Shown here: in pieces, positions 14,301 through 22,260 of the stretch | Layout: each line of letters starts with the position of its first letter | How positions within the stretch are numbered: position 1 is the first letter of the stretch | Source of the DNA: Longimicrobium sp. | GTDB taxonomy: Bacteria; Gemmatimonadota; Gemmatimonadetes; Longimicrobiales; Longimicrobiaceae | Assembly: GCA_036389795.1 (NCBI GenBank) | Contig: DASVWD010000242.1 | Location: 1 to 62,394 of the forward strand | DNA: 62,394 bases | Direction: 5' to 3' | Position numbers and translations under genes: made by a program | Notes under the pieces: generated by a model | Databases searched by the model: none | What the model saw: the letters and a program-made list of their open reading frames with translations, nothing else | What the model was told of the DNA's origin: nothing

Positions 14301-17148
14301 AGTCCGACACGGTCCGCTCCGCCACCGACGCGGTCTGCCACTCCAGCAGGTGGCGCCGGGTGACGAAGAGGCGCCAGAGCGTGCGGGCGATGGCGTCGGC
14401 CGAGATCCAGGCCTGGTGCGGGAGGAAGGCCAGCGCCAGCCCCACCTGCCGCGCGCTGGTGGCGGCGTCGCGCCCCACGGCCGCGTAGTAGGCGCGCCAC
14501 GAGCGGTCCCGCGGCGGGCGGACGGCGGCCAGGAGGAGGGAGACGATCCACGGCGCGGCGACGGCGAGCGCCCCCAGCACCGTCCAGCAGAGCGGCGGGC
14601 CGGGGAGGAACAGCCACCCCGCCGCCAGGAAGGCGAGCTGGGCGATCTCCACCGTGCTGCGGCGGAGGTTGTCCAGGATCTTCCACCGCGACAGCAGCGA
14701 CAGCCGGTTGGGCTCGGGCCCGCTGGGGCCGGGAACGCGGCGTCCCAGCCAGCGCAGGAGCTGCCAGTCGCCGCGGATCCAGCGGTGCCGGCGGCGGGCG
14801 TGGGTCAGGTAGCGCGCGGGGTAGTCGTCGTACAGCTCCAAGTCGGTGGCCAGCCCGGCCCGGACGTAGCTCCCCTCGATCAGGTCGTGCGAGAGGAGCG
14901 CGTTCTCCGGGAAGCGGCCGTGGGTCGCCCGCTCGAACGCGTCCAGGTCGTAGATCCCCTTCCCCGTGAAGCTCCCCTCGCCGTACAGGTCCTGGTAGAC
15001 GTCGGAGACGGCCGTGGTGTACGGGTCCACGCCGGGGTGCCCCGAGTGGATGGCCGCGAAGCGCGAGGCGTGGGCGCTGGGGAGCGAGACGCCCACCCGC
15101 GGCTGCAGGATGCCGTAGCCGCGCGTCACCCGGCCGGCGCGGGGGTCGTACCCGGCGCGGTTCAGCGGATGCGCCAGCGCGCCCACCAGCCGCGCGGCGG
15201 TGCCCGGCGGCAGCACCGTGTCGGCGTCCAGCGTGATCACGTAGCGCACCCCGCCGAGCGCCGCCACGTCGCCGACGACCGTCGAGAAGGCGCCCTCCGC
15301 GCCGCCGCGCACGAAGCGGTTGAAGTCGGCCAGCTTGCCGCGCTTGCGCTCCCACCCCATCCACACGCCCTCGCGCGGGTTCCAGCGGCGCGGCCGGTGG
15401 AAGAGGTAGAAGGCGTCCTCCGCCCCCGCGGCGTACTGCGCGTTGAGGGCCCGCACCCCGTCCGCCGCCGCGGCCACGATCTCTGCGTCGCCCGGCAGCG
15501 CTTCGGCGGGCGCGTCGGTGAAGTCGCCCAGCACGGCGAAGTGCAGGTTGGGCTCGCGGTTGGCCAGGTACTGCACCTCCAGGTGCTCCAGCGCCTCGCG
15601 CACCCCCTGCACGCCGTCGAACAGCGTGGGGACGACGACGGCGGTGCGCAGCTCCGGCGGGATGCCGCCGTTCTCGCGCAGGTCCAGCCGGGGGAGGAGG
15701 CGCGGGGGGAGGAAGGCGGCCACCAGCTGGTTCACCACCCCCACGGCGATGTCGTTGGCCAGCACGGCGGCGATCAGGAGGACGACCGCCACGGCGGCGG
15801 CGGAGGCCCGCGCCTGTGGGCCCGCCAGCCAGAAGAGCGCCGCGAGCGCGGCCGCCGTCCCGGCGAGCATCCCGCCCACGAACACGGCGTCGGGGTGGCG
15901 CAGCACCCGGCGGTGCACCCGCTCGCCGGGCGTCGGACGGTACCCCTGGGCGCGCTCCAGCTCCGTGCGCCCCGCGTCGATCAGCCACCAGCCGACGTGG
16001 CCGCGCGGTGGATCGCCGGCCGCGCCGTCCGCGGCCGCGCCCGCGGCCAGGGCGACCGCCGCCCGCGCCACTTCGCTCTCGCCCCGCCCGCCGCCGCGGG
16101 CGATCCGCTCCACGGCGTGGCGGTAGCGGTCGCGGGTGGCGAAGGTCATGGCGGCGTAGACCCCGGCGGGGTCGCCGCGGAGCACCGCCTCCACCGCGCT
16201 GTGCCGCTCCACGAAGGCGCGCCAGTCCACCAGGGCGATGCCGCGCAGCGAGGTGATGCTGTTCGCCATCATCACCTGCGTGAGCGCCGTCCGCTGCGTG
16301 GCCTGCGCCGCGGCCTCCTCGGCGGTCACGCCCCGGCCGGCGATCCACCCCTCCAGCGCCGGCAGCGCGCCGCGCCCCAGCCGCAGCTGGTGCAGCAGGC
16401 GCGACACGAAGACCTCCGTGAGCGGGGGGTGCGCGGCCACGAACGCCCTGAGCGCCGCCGCCCGGGCCGGCTCGCCCTCGCCGCCCGCGTCGATGCGCGC
16501 GGCCCACGCGTCCGCCGCCTCCACCTCGTCCAGGCGCTGCACCGTGCGCAGCGCCATCCGCCGCACGCTCTCCAGCAGCCCCAGCCGCAGCATGGCGGGA
16601 ACCGCCCACAGCTCGCCCAGGGTGAGCGGCGCCTCTTCCTGGAACGCCGCCACGAAAGGGCCGGCGTTCCCGGGGTGCACGCGCCCTTCGCTGTGCGAGA
16701 TCAGGGTGATGGCCAGCTCGTAGACGCGCGGATACCCCGCCAGCGGCCCGCCCGCCAGCTCGGGGAGCTCGCGGTAGTAGCCGGCGGGGAGGCTCTCGCG
16801 CACCTCGCGGACGTGCTCGCGCACCACGTGGAAGTTGTCCAGCAGCCACTCGCCCGCGGGCCCCACGTCGGCGCCGGCGTCGGCCGCGGCGGCCAGCCGC
16901 GCGTGGGCGTCGTGCAGGATGCGGCGGGTGCCCGCGAGCCGCGCCAGCAGGGGCGTGCCGCGCGCCCGGCGCCCGGGCGCGCCCACGCGCTGGGCGCGCG
17001 CGGCGGCGCGGGCCCGCGCCGCCAGATCGTCGGCGCCCAGCAGCTCGCCGCGCAGGGGGCCCGCCAGTTCGGGCGGCTCGGCCGCGGGGAGGTGGAGGAG
17101 GCGCGAGAAGGCGCGGTACGACTTTCGTGCGGCGGTGCGGAGCGGCAT
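8353..17148 (-). CDS. ndvB: Cyclic beta-1,2-glucan synthase-like protein (NdvB family)
   Basis: A giant 2931-residue inner-membrane enzyme, close to the usual ~2800 of NdvB. Order from the N-terminus: a helical region; membrane helices near residues 423-475; a family-2-like glycosyltransferase core with DADTVLPPG near 650; more membrane helices; a glycoamylase-like domain; and a C-terminal GH94-type phosphorylase region with GAGDWNDGMNRVG near residue 2608 carrying the catalytic aspartate. In the family, the transferase builds a protein-linked beta-glucan, the phosphorylase module sets its length, and the ring is released to the periplasm for osmotic adaptation or host contact. Whether this one makes beta-1,2 rings is inferred. 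Confidence 0.93.
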   Translation of the reverse strand: MPLRTAARKSYRAFSRLLHLPAAEPPELAGPLRGELLGADDLAARARAAARAQRVGAPGRRARGTPLLARLAGTRRILHDAHARLAAAADAGADVGPAGEWLLDNFHVVREHVREVRESLPAGYYRELPELAGGPLAGYPRVYELAITLISHSEGRVHPGNAGPFVAAFQEEAPLTLGELWAVPAMLRLGLLESVRRMALRTVQRLDEVEAADAWAARIDAGGEGEPARAAALRAFVAAHPPLTEVFVSRLLHQLRLGRGALPALEGWIAGRGVTAEEAAAQATQRTALTQVMMANSITSLRGIALVDWRAFVERHSAVEAVLRGDPAGVYAAMTFATRDRYRHAVERIARGGGRGESEVARAAVALAAGAAADGAAGDPPRGHVGWWLIDAGRTELERAQGYRPTPGERVHRRVLRHPDAVFVGGMLAGTAAALAALFWLAGPQARASAAAVAVVLLIAAVLANDIAVGVVNQLVAAFLPPRLLPRLDLRENGGIPPELRTAVVVPTLFDGVQGVREALEHLEVQYLANREPNLHFAVLGDFTDAPAEALPGDAEIVAAAADGVRALNAQYAAGAEDAFYLFHRPRRWNPREGVWMGWERKRGKLADFNRFVRGGAEGAFSTVVGDVAALGGVRYVITLDADTVLPPGTAARLVGALAHPLNRAGYDPRAGRVTRGYGILQPRVGVSLPSAHASRFAAIHSGHPGVDPYTTAVSDVYQDLYGEGSFTGKGIYDLDAFERATHGRFPENALLSHDLIEGSYVRAGLATDLELYDDYPARYLTHARRRHRWIRGDWQLLRWLGRRVPGPSGPEPNRLSLLSRWKILDNLRRSTVEIAQLAFLAAGWLFLPGPPLCWTVLGALAVAAPWIVSLLLAAVRPPRDRSWRAYYAAVGRDAATSARQVGLALAFLPHQAWISADAIARTLWRLFVTRRHLLEWQTASVAERTVSDSPRAAWRTMGPAVAVSVGIGALALAARTGDAPLPPLLAAVLPLSLLWTLSPAIAHALGKPSARRAHRLPAAATGQAMRYALLHWRYFDRFVTAETHGLVPDNFQEDPLPVVAMRTSPTNLGLQLLATASACDLGFVTASEMTARLELAFRALERMRRFRGHFYNWYDLHDLRVLEPAYVSTVDSGNLAGHLIALRQACLEIADAPVADGRVARALAAALSLALGRLDELATSPAVLGDAAARAAVARAAEQVRAARALLDGADSADPAPAPLAAAGDVLRRALAGLHSAGLAPDGSAPAAEWIAWSARRIDEHAANPMGDGGQTYAGADGESPPLTLRRLAERSTAASELVARLEAVGSRAYRYAMEMDFRFLFDGERKLFSIGYQEAAHALDPSTYDLLASEARLASFVAIARGDVPAGHWFHLGRTLTHAAGHTALVSWSGSMFEYLMPALVMRSLPSTLLDQSAAGAVGRQLAYGAARGVPWGVSESAYNLRDRHLTYQYRAFGVPDLALKRGLGRDLVVAPYASALAALVEPRRALANLGALEKMGALGPYGFRDALDYTRPEPGARYAVVKNYMAHHVGMTLVALANVLDGDRWQRRFHADPLVRSAELLLHERIPRRLALQEPQAARPDEALPDPELERPAVREIHAADTPQPHVALLGRLPYTLMVSHCGSGYSRHGELAVTRWRADGTSDSTGQFCYVKDLATGRAWSAAHQPVCAPADVYHALLATDRVTFHRADGEVETRTEITVVPGDHAEVRRVTVTNRGDRPREVELTSYGEIVLGLPDADRAHPAFANLFVETEYHPWCTAVTATRRPRSAGEKPLWCVHVVDAGPHRAGEVSCETDRARFVGRGRSTRAPLALEADGALSGTTGAVLDPVFALRARLRLEPGQSASAAFTTLVADSRERAFELAGRYHDPHAAQRALDLAWTSTQVELRELGVTPAEAAVFQELAGYLFYPAPELRAGPEELLRSRGSQPLLWANGVSGDLPVVLATLDSAEGLPTLRQLFAAHHYWRRRGMKVDLVVVDRQPASYLQQLPERIAEALAASSDAGVLDQPGGVFVRQHDLLPAEQLLMLRATARVHVECDGRSLGRILAARLAPDDVGEDGEPDVLVVRAPERRIVPAPALRRSGAHRSASFASAADPPSPSARRASDLPAGADDGADEEAGAAALRFDNGFGGLTVEDDYEVRVRGDRVPPAPWANVVANARGGFLVTERGGGFTWAKNSFFYRLTPWHNDPVGDPAGEALYLRDEESGETWSATPAPVRRNAPYTVRHGAGWTSFAHEHAGIATRLVMAMAGDDPVKVSRLCVANPGATPRRIALVAYAEWTLGVLREHTQHQVQTGVDAGRGAVFARNFFDPQFAGQVAFCALSEPLAGHTGDRREFLGRNGTLAAPAGLRGEALSGRHGAGMDPCAALRCVLELAPGEARDVVVLLGAAEGEDEARRLVDAYRDPALARSAAARSVDGWAERLSVIAVRTPEPSFDAMLNRWTLYQALACRMWARSALYQSSGAYGFRDQLQDVMAFVHAEPALAREHVVRAAARQFVEGDVQHWWHPQSGRGVRTRFSDDLAWLPYVADHYVRVTGDASLLDERVPFLAMRALEPHEHEVYDLPSVSDEVASVYEHCLRALRKACTSGAHGLPLIGAGDWNDGMNRVGVEGRGESVWLAWFLADTLRRFAVRAGARGDDGVAAELRATAARYAAAVEAHGWDGAWYRRAYFDDGAPLGSATSDECRIDSIAQSWSVISAAGDPERRATAMRSLEEHLVREDERLLLLLAPPFDATPRDPGYIKGYLPGVRENGAQYTHAALWAVLATALSGDGDRAFELYQMINPLTHARTPAQVDTYQVEPYVVAADVYTAAGQVGRGGWTWYTGSASWMYRVGLEAILGFDRRGDRLAIRPCVPGGWGEFSIAYRFGRSVYAITVHDPAGVRRLGAEVSVDGRVLDSAEIPLVDDGARREVEVRPLQVGR

Positions 17149-17304
17149 GGGCGGCGGCAGCCTTCGTCGGGTGTGCGTTCAAATCAGCGACACCCAGGGT
17201 CCATCCAGGCCCCGATTGCGCTCCCGCCGGGTGCGACCCGGCGCGGCGTGGTGCTGCGGGCCGCCCTCGCGGGGGGCGGCGGCGGGAAAGATCGGGCGCG
17301 GGCG

Positions 17305-17517
17305 CTACTCCAGAGCGTCCAGGTGGCGGAGCGCGCTCTCCCACACCTCCGCGCGCGTCTCGCCGGGGTACACCCGCAGCAGGCGGACGGGCGGGGCGCC
17401 CTCCAGCGAGAGATACCACCAGGCTGCGTCGGTGGAGTGCCCGGCCGCCGGACTCCGCACGCCCCTCGTGCACAGCACCACGCGGCCGTCGTCCTTGAAC
17501 GTGAAGTCGTGCAACAT
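17305..17517 (-). CDS. Small conserved-looking protein of unknown function
   Basis: A 70-residue protein starting MLHDFTFKDDGRVVLCTRG and containing AWWYLSLEGAPPVRLLRVYPG. It has no signal or membrane segment and I do not recognise it. It lies 157 nt upstream of the glucan synthase on the same strand. The start was placed at the ATG where high-GC coding pattern begins; upstream extension gives Arg/Pro-rich nonsense. Confidence 0.6.
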   Translation of the reverse strand: MLHDFTFKDDGRVVLCTRGVRSPAAGHSTDAAWWYLSLEGAPPVRLLRVYPGETRAEVWESALRHLDALE

Positions 17518-17799
17518 CGAACCCGTCCGTTCCGCGGCTCCGCCGCTGCGATGGGAATTGCCGCCGGCGGTCGATCCGACCGACGTGTCACGCTCTCTCG
17601 AGCACGGAGATCCCGAGGCTCGATCGCCGCCCGGAAGGCGGCGGCTCCACGGTCTCGATACACTCCAGACGGGCGAAGGTCCGGTCCGCGGACGATCGTC
17701 GGCATCCACGTCTCTTCCGGCGCCGACCGCGTCCGCGCGGGTGCCGGAGATGCGGGACCCTGGACGCGCCGTCCGCCTTTCCCGCCGCGAACGAGCGGG

Positions 17800-18081
17800 C
17801 TACGGCCTGCCGGCCCGCGCTTCACCGCCCGCGGGCTCCGCCGGCTGCGCGAGCCCCGCTTCGACGTCGTGGCGCTTCCAGCGCTTGCGCGGGGCCCTGC
17901 CCAGCCAGTGGAGCGTCCTGTCGGTGGCCACGAGCGGCACGATCAGGAGCGCGGCGCCCAGCAGCAGGACCCACGAGTCGTGCGTGCGCCTCGCCAGCTC
18001 GAGCACCACGAGCTCGAGCACGGCTGCGCCGAGCCAGAGTGCCGCGAGGTACCGCCGCGTCCGCGTCCCGAATCTGCCCAT
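17800..18081 (-). CDS. Small two-helix membrane protein of unknown function
   Basis: A 93-residue protein with two hydrophobic segments (about residues 11-29 and 37-52) joined by a short loop RRTHDSW, followed by a basic cytoplasmic tail APRKRWKRHD. No family recognised. It stands 73 nt downstream of the receiver gene, on the same strand. Confidence 0.65.
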   Translation of the reverse strand: MGRFGTRTRRYLAALWLGAAVLELVVLELARRTHDSWVLLLGAALLIVPLVATDRTLHWLGRAPRKRWKRHDVEAGLAQPAEPAGGEARAGRP

Positions 18082-18154
18082 GTGAACCCTGGCGCCGTGA
18101 GTGAGGGGAAGGATGCCGGGTGGAAGGAGCGGGGCACGGGCCCCGCCGCCCGGC

Positions 18155-18550
18155 TCAGGCGAGCCGCCCGGCGACCCCGCGCCGCGCCGCGAGAACGCGG
18201 CGGACCTCCGCGGCCACCTTCCCGGGCTCGACGGGCTTGGACAGGAACGAGACGCACCCCGCCGCCTCCGCGGCCGCCCGGTCCTCCAGCATCGCATGCG
18301 CCGTCAGGGCGACGATCGGGATCGTGGAGGTCGCGGGATCCGCCTTCAGCATCCGCGTCGCCTCGAGACCGTCGACGACGGGCATCGTCAGGTCCATCAG
18401 GATCAGGTCGGGACCGTGGTCCCGGGCCATCCTCACCCCGTGCTCGCCGTCCCAGGCCTGCAGGACGGAGTATCCCTGATGGGTGAGGATGATGCGGTAG
18501 ATCTCCTGGTTGTCCGCGTTGTCCTCGACGAGAAGGATGGTCGTCTCCAT
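18155..18550 (-). CDS. Single-domain CheY-like response regulator
   Basis: A 131-residue receiver with no output domain. Acidic pocket LLVEDN, phospho-acceptor LILMDLTMPVVDG, switch threonine ALTAH and lysine SKPVE are all present. It follows the histidine kinase gene by 6 nt, so that kinase is the likely phosphodonor. Signal transfer to another partner, as in phosphorelays, is inferred. Confidence 0.9.
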   Translation of the reverse strand: METTILLVEDNADNQEIYRIILTHQGYSVLQAWDGEHGVRMARDHGPDLILMDLTMPVVDGLEATRMLKADPATSTIPIVALTAHAMLEDRAAAEAAGCVSFLSKPVEPGKVAAEVRRVLAARRGVAGRLA

Positions 18551-18556
18551 GGCGTT

Positions 18557-19948
18557 TCAGCCCCGCCCGCGTGAGAGGGTGACGGTGAAGGTGGAGCCCT
18601 GTCCCAGCTCGCTCTCGACCGACAGGCCGCCGCCCATGCCGATGGCCAGCTCCCGGCTGATGGCCAGCCCCAGCCCGGTCCCCTCGGCGTCCCGGGCAAG
18701 GCTGTCGTCCAGCTGCACGAAGGGCTCGAAGATCCTTTCCCGGTGCTCGGGCGCGATGCCGTTCCCGTCGTCCGAGACCCGGATCTCCACGCGGGGCCCC
18801 CGGGCGTGGAAGGTGACGTCGATCCTTCCCCCCGCGGGAGTGAACTTGACGGCGTTGGCGAGGAGGTTGACCAGGACCTGGAGGAGCTTGTCGGGGTCCG
18901 CGTACACCGACACCCCGCTCTCCGCGGCCAGGCGCAGGCCGCGGCAGGCGATCCCCTTCTTTTCGGCGAGGGGGGCGATGATCACCTCCGCTTCCAGGAG
19001 GACGCCCGCGAGCTGCACGTCCTGGAGGCCGATCTCGACCCTTCCCACGCTGACCCGCGCATAGCCGAGCACCGACTCCACCAGCCCCAGCAGGTGGCGG
19101 CCGTTGACCTGGATGCGCCGCACGTCGGCGAGCTGCGCTTCGGTGAGTGCGCCGCGGACCCCCGTCTCGAGCAGCTCCGCGTAGCCGCCGATGGCGTTCA
19201 GCGGCGTCCGCAGCTCGTGGCTCATGGTGGAGAGGAAGCGCATCTTGGCCAGGTTCGCCTCCTCGGCCCGCTTCTGGGCCGCTTCCGCCTCCGCCCGGGC
19301 CTGCTGCGCGCGCGCGAAGAGCCGCGCGTTGTCGATGGCGATGGCGCAGCGCGTGGCCAGATCCTCCGCCAGCGCCCGGTCCTCCGCGGAGAACGAGTCG
19401 CCGTGGTTGGGGCTCACGTAGGTGATCGCCCCCAGGACCTCTTCGCGGGCGAGGAGCGGGACGGTCATCAGCGAGCCGATCTCCAGGGCGCGCAGGATCC
19501 GGAGGTTCTCCGGCGACCGGGCGGCGGCGACCAGCATCTCGTCGGTGACCGGGAACACCACCTCGCTGCGCCGGGTGCGCACCACCGAGGGGATGCCGAG
19601 GGGATCGTCGCGCTGCGGCGGCCATCCCGAGAGCAGCCCCTGGGCCAGCCGCTGCCGCCCGGCGTCCGGGTGGATGACGGCGAGCCGGCGCATGTGGTCG
19701 CCCTCGCAGAGGTCCACGAAGCACCAGGAGCCCAGGTGGGGAAGGGAGAGCCGCGCCACGCTCGCCAGCGTCGTCTCGACGTCCAGCGAATCGGCCAGCG
19801 TCCGGGTGGCCGCCAGGAGAAAGGACAGGGCCGTCTGCGCCGCGACCCCCTTGCCGGCGCGCGGCGAATCCGTGGGCGGGGCTCCCGCCGCGGCCGACGT
19901 TGCAGGGGGCGATTCGCCCGGTGGCCGGGACGCCCGGATCGTGTCCAT
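18557..19948 (-). CDS. Soluble GAF-domain histidine kinase
   Basis: A 463-residue cytoplasmic kinase. After a disordered N-terminus comes a GAF domain (about 40-200). A short coiled coil follows, then HisKA with SHELRTPLNAIGGY and HATPase_c with N box LLANAVKFTPAGG, G1 DDGNGIAPEH and G2 GTGLGLAIS. No membrane helix is seen. It is a paralogue of the next kinase (20174-21439): both share WPPxRDDPLG and VPLLAREXVLGAIT in the GAF region. The ligand of the GAF domain is unknown. Confidence 0.9.
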   Translation of the reverse strand: MDTIRASRPPGESPPATSAAAGAPPTDSPRAGKGVAAQTALSFLLAATRTLADSLDVETTLASVARLSLPHLGSWCFVDLCEGDHMRRLAVIHPDAGRQRLAQGLLSGWPPQRDDPLGIPSVVRTRRSEVVFPVTDEMLVAAARSPENLRILRALEIGSLMTVPLLAREEVLGAITYVSPNHGDSFSAEDRALAEDLATRCAIAIDNARLFARAQQARAEAEAAQKRAEEANLAKMRFLSTMSHELRTPLNAIGGYAELLETGVRGALTEAQLADVRRIQVNGRHLLGLVESVLGYARVSVGRVEIGLQDVQLAGVLLEAEVIIAPLAEKKGIACRGLRLAAESGVSVYADPDKLLQVLVNLLANAVKFTPAGGRIDVTFHARGPRVEIRVSDDGNGIAPEHRERIFEPFVQLDDSLARDAEGTGLGLAISRELAIGMGGGLSVESELGQGSTFTVTLSRGRG

Positions 19949-20049
19949 GTCACGCCTTCGCGAGAGAGCGGTGTGGTTCGCCGCGTCCGTCCAGGGTCCT
20001 GACGGGGCGGTGGATTCCTTCTGGGGGAGGCGTCGCTGCCGCCGCCCCG

Positions 20050-20148
20050 CCTCCGACGATCCCGCGCACGGCGGCGAGGTACCCGCCGGTGTCGAAGCAC
20101 ACCGGGTCGAGCATGGCCCGCACCGCGCAGCCGTGGATCCAGCCCACG
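20050..20148 (-). pseudogene. Remnant of a TetR-family regulator C-terminus
   Basis: On the minus strand, WIHGCAVRAMLDPVCFDT and YLAAVRGIV can be read. They match WIHGCAVQAMIDPAQFDT and YLAAVRGVI at the end of the intact TetR gene at 21490-22089. Nothing of the DNA-binding half remains. The remnant lies upstream of one GAF kinase exactly as the intact tetR lies upstream of the other. Confidence 0.75.
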
Positions 20149-20173
20149 GGGGTGCCGGCCGGCTCGCGAGGAG

Positions 20174-21439
20174 TCACCCGGCGGGGATGCGGAAGTAGAA
20201 GGTGCTTCCCCGGCCCACCGTGCTTTCGGCCCAGATCGCGCCCCCGTGCGCCTCCACGATGCCTTTGCAGATCGCCAGCCCCAGCCCCGCGCTCCCCACG
20301 CCCTGCCGGCGTGCCTGCCAGAAGCGGTCGAACAGGCGCGGCATCTCGTCTCCGGGAATGCCGGCCCCGGTGTCGGCGACCGAGAAGAGCACCGAACCGT
20401 CGAGCCGGGCCGCGGCCAGCGTGATCACGCCGCCCGGCGGGGTGAACTTCGCCGCGTTCTCCAGCAGGTTCTCGAACACCTGCCGCAGCCGCCCGGGGTC
20501 GGCCCACAGAACCGGCAGCGTGTCGGGCACGGCCGCCTCCAGCCGCAGCGACTGTGCGGCGAGCCCCGGCGCGTAGGTGTAGAGGACGTCCTCCATCAGC
20601 GCGCCCGGCTGCACCGGCCGCGGGTGGATGCTGACGCCCCCGGCCCCGATCTGCGCCACCTCCAGGAGGTCGCCGATCAGGCGCTGCATGTGCACGGTGG
20701 CCGCCAGGATCCTCTCTACCGACGTGATTCGCTCTCCGAGGGAGAATTCCTCGCGGGGCACCCGGGATTCCGCGAGCATCATCTGCGTGGCCACCAGCAT
20801 GATCGCTCCCAGCGGGTTCTTCAGGTCGTGCGACACGTACCCGAGCACCTGGTCCCGCAGGAGCACGCTCTTCTTCAGGTCCTCCACCACCCGCATGTGG
20901 GCGATGGCCAGCGCGCACCGGCCGGCCAGGTCCTCGGCCAGCGCGAGATCCCCGTCCGTGTGCCCGCGGCCCGGCCGGCCGCTCACGAAGGTGATGGCGC
21001 CCAGGACCTGCTCCCGCGCCAGCAGGGGCACGGTGATGACGGAGGCGATCCCGAGCTGCCGGAGCGCCTCCAGGTGCTCCGGGTCGCGGGCCGCGCGGGC
21101 CAGGAAGTCGTCGGTGACGGGGCCGGTGGCCTGCGGCGCGCGCGTGCGCACCACCACCGGCACCCCCAGCGGGTCGTCGCGCTCCGGGGGCCAGTCCACC
21201 TCCAGCCGGCGCGCCAGGGCCTGCTTCCCGGGGTCGGGATGCACCACGGCCAGGCGGCGCACCGAGCCGTCGGCCTCGGCCAGGTCCACGATCGACCAGT
21301 CGCCCGGCCGCGGCAGCGCCAGCCCCGCGACGGTCTTCAGCGTCTGCTCGTAGTCCGCCGCTTCGGCCAGGCGGCGGCTGGCCTCGGCCAGGAACGAGCA
21401 GCGCTCGAAGTCGGCTCCGGCAGCAGGGTTCACGGACAT
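20174..21439 (-). CDS. Soluble GAF-domain histidine kinase
   Basis: A 421-residue cytoplasmic kinase with GAF, then HisKA (SHDLKNPLGAIMLV), then HATPase_c (N box LLENAAKFTPPGG, G1 ADTGAGIPGD, G2 GSAGLGLAICKG). The start at 21439 is set by AAGGAGG 8 nt upstream. It lies 50 nt downstream of tetR on the same strand, so the regulator may control it. No receiver gene is directly adjacent; the CheY-like protein at 18155 could be shared. Confidence 0.9.
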   Translation of the reverse strand: MSVNPAAGADFERCSFLAEASRRLAEAADYEQTLKTVAGLALPRPGDWSIVDLAEADGSVRRLAVVHPDPGKQALARRLEVDWPPERDDPLGVPVVVRTRAPQATGPVTDDFLARAARDPEHLEALRQLGIASVITVPLLAREQVLGAITFVSGRPGRGHTDGDLALAEDLAGRCALAIAHMRVVEDLKKSVLLRDQVLGYVSHDLKNPLGAIMLVATQMMLAESRVPREEFSLGERITSVERILAATVHMQRLIGDLLEVAQIGAGGVSIHPRPVQPGALMEDVLYTYAPGLAAQSLRLEAAVPDTLPVLWADPGRLRQVFENLLENAAKFTPPGGVITLAAARLDGSVLFSVADTGAGIPGDEMPRLFDRFWQARRQGVGSAGLGLAICKGIVEAHGGAIWAESTVGRGSTFYFRIPAG

Positions 21440-21489
21440 CCCGCGGCCTCCTTGAAGAGCGGCCGGGTTCGCGCGCAGCGGCCGCGGCA

Positions 21490-22089
21490 TCACGCCAGCT
21501 GGCCGATCACGCCGCGCACCGCGGCCAGGTACTCGTCGGTGTCGAATTGCGCGGGGTCGATCATCGCCTGCACCGCGCACCCGTGGATCCAGCTCACGGC
21601 CACGGCCGCCATCCCGTCGGCCGTCACCCCGGCGGAGGTCGCCGGCTCGGCCAGGAGAAGCTCTTCCATGATCGTCCGGAACGCCGCGCGGTAGCGCTCC
21701 AGCTCCGCGCCGATCCGCGCCCGGACCCACTCCTGCCGCGCGCCGAGCGCCCAGAACTCGAAGAACAGCCGGGTGTGCCGCGGCTGGTGGGAGAGCCGGG
21801 CCATCTCCTGCTGGAGGAGCGCGTGCAGCCGGTCGAGCGCCCGCGGGAAGCGGGCGACGTCGTCCGAGACGCGGAGGACGGAGGTGGTCGCGATCAGCCA
21901 GTCGAGGAGCGCGTGCACCAGCCGCTCCTTGCGCTGGAAGTGGAAGAGGACCAGCGCATGGCTGAGCTCCGCTTCCGCGGCCACGGCGCGGATGGTCAGG
22001 CTGCCGATCCCGCCCCGTGACGCCACCTCGAACGCGGCGCGCAGGATCTGCTCGCGCCGCACCTCCTCCGCAGCCCGCTTCCCCGGCAT
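21490..22089 (-). CDS. TetR-family transcriptional regulator
   Basis: About 199 residues. The N-terminal helix-turn-helix reads REQILRAAFEVASRGG through LTIRAVAAEAELSHALVLFHF. The C-terminal half is the ligand and dimer domain. The start at 22089 (MPGKRAAEE) follows GAGAGGAAAGG; a TTG at 22149 would extend into the operator region. It is transcribed divergently from the lipoprotein-kinase operon, with an inverted repeat between them, so auto-regulation and control of both sides are likely. The ligand is unknown. Confidence 0.88.
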   Translation of the reverse strand: MPGKRAAEEVRREQILRAAFEVASRGGIGSLTIRAVAAEAELSHALVLFHFQRKERLVHALLDWLIATTSVLRVSDDVARFPRALDRLHALLQQEMARLSHQPRHTRLFFEFWALGARQEWVRARIGAELERYRAAFRTIMEELLLAEPATSAGVTADGMAAVAVSWIHGCAVQAMIDPAQFDTDEYLAAVRGVIGQLA

Positions 22090-22139
22090 CCTTTCCTCTC
22101 CCGTTCCCGAGTCCGATCCGCCGGCGCCGCCGCCGTGGT

Positions 22140-22191
22140 TATTGACCAATCGTACAATATAAGATAGCTTCTATTTACCGACTGGTCAATA
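22140..22191. promoter_or_regulatory. Divergent promoters overlapping a TetR-type inverted repeat
   Basis: TATTGACCA (22140-22148) and TGGTCAATA (22183-22191) are perfect inverted copies. Each contains a TTGACC -35. Rightward, TTGACC is followed after 17 nt by TAGCTT; leftward, TTGACC is followed after 17 nt by TATCTT. The stretch is strikingly AT-rich for this genome. Binding of the neighbouring TetR protein here would cover both -35 boxes. Confidence 0.65.
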
Positions 22192-22260
22192 TCTTGCGTC
22201 CCCTCAGCCGTGGGAACCAGGTCGAAGGTGTTCCCCGCTCTCTCCCGAGTAGGAGGTCCC

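Noticed and set aside
8146-18486. 3446-codon plus-strand open frame
   Set aside because: It is antisense to the NdvB-type gene, consists of Arg/His/Ala-rich low-complexity sequence without domains, and is an effect of high GC3.
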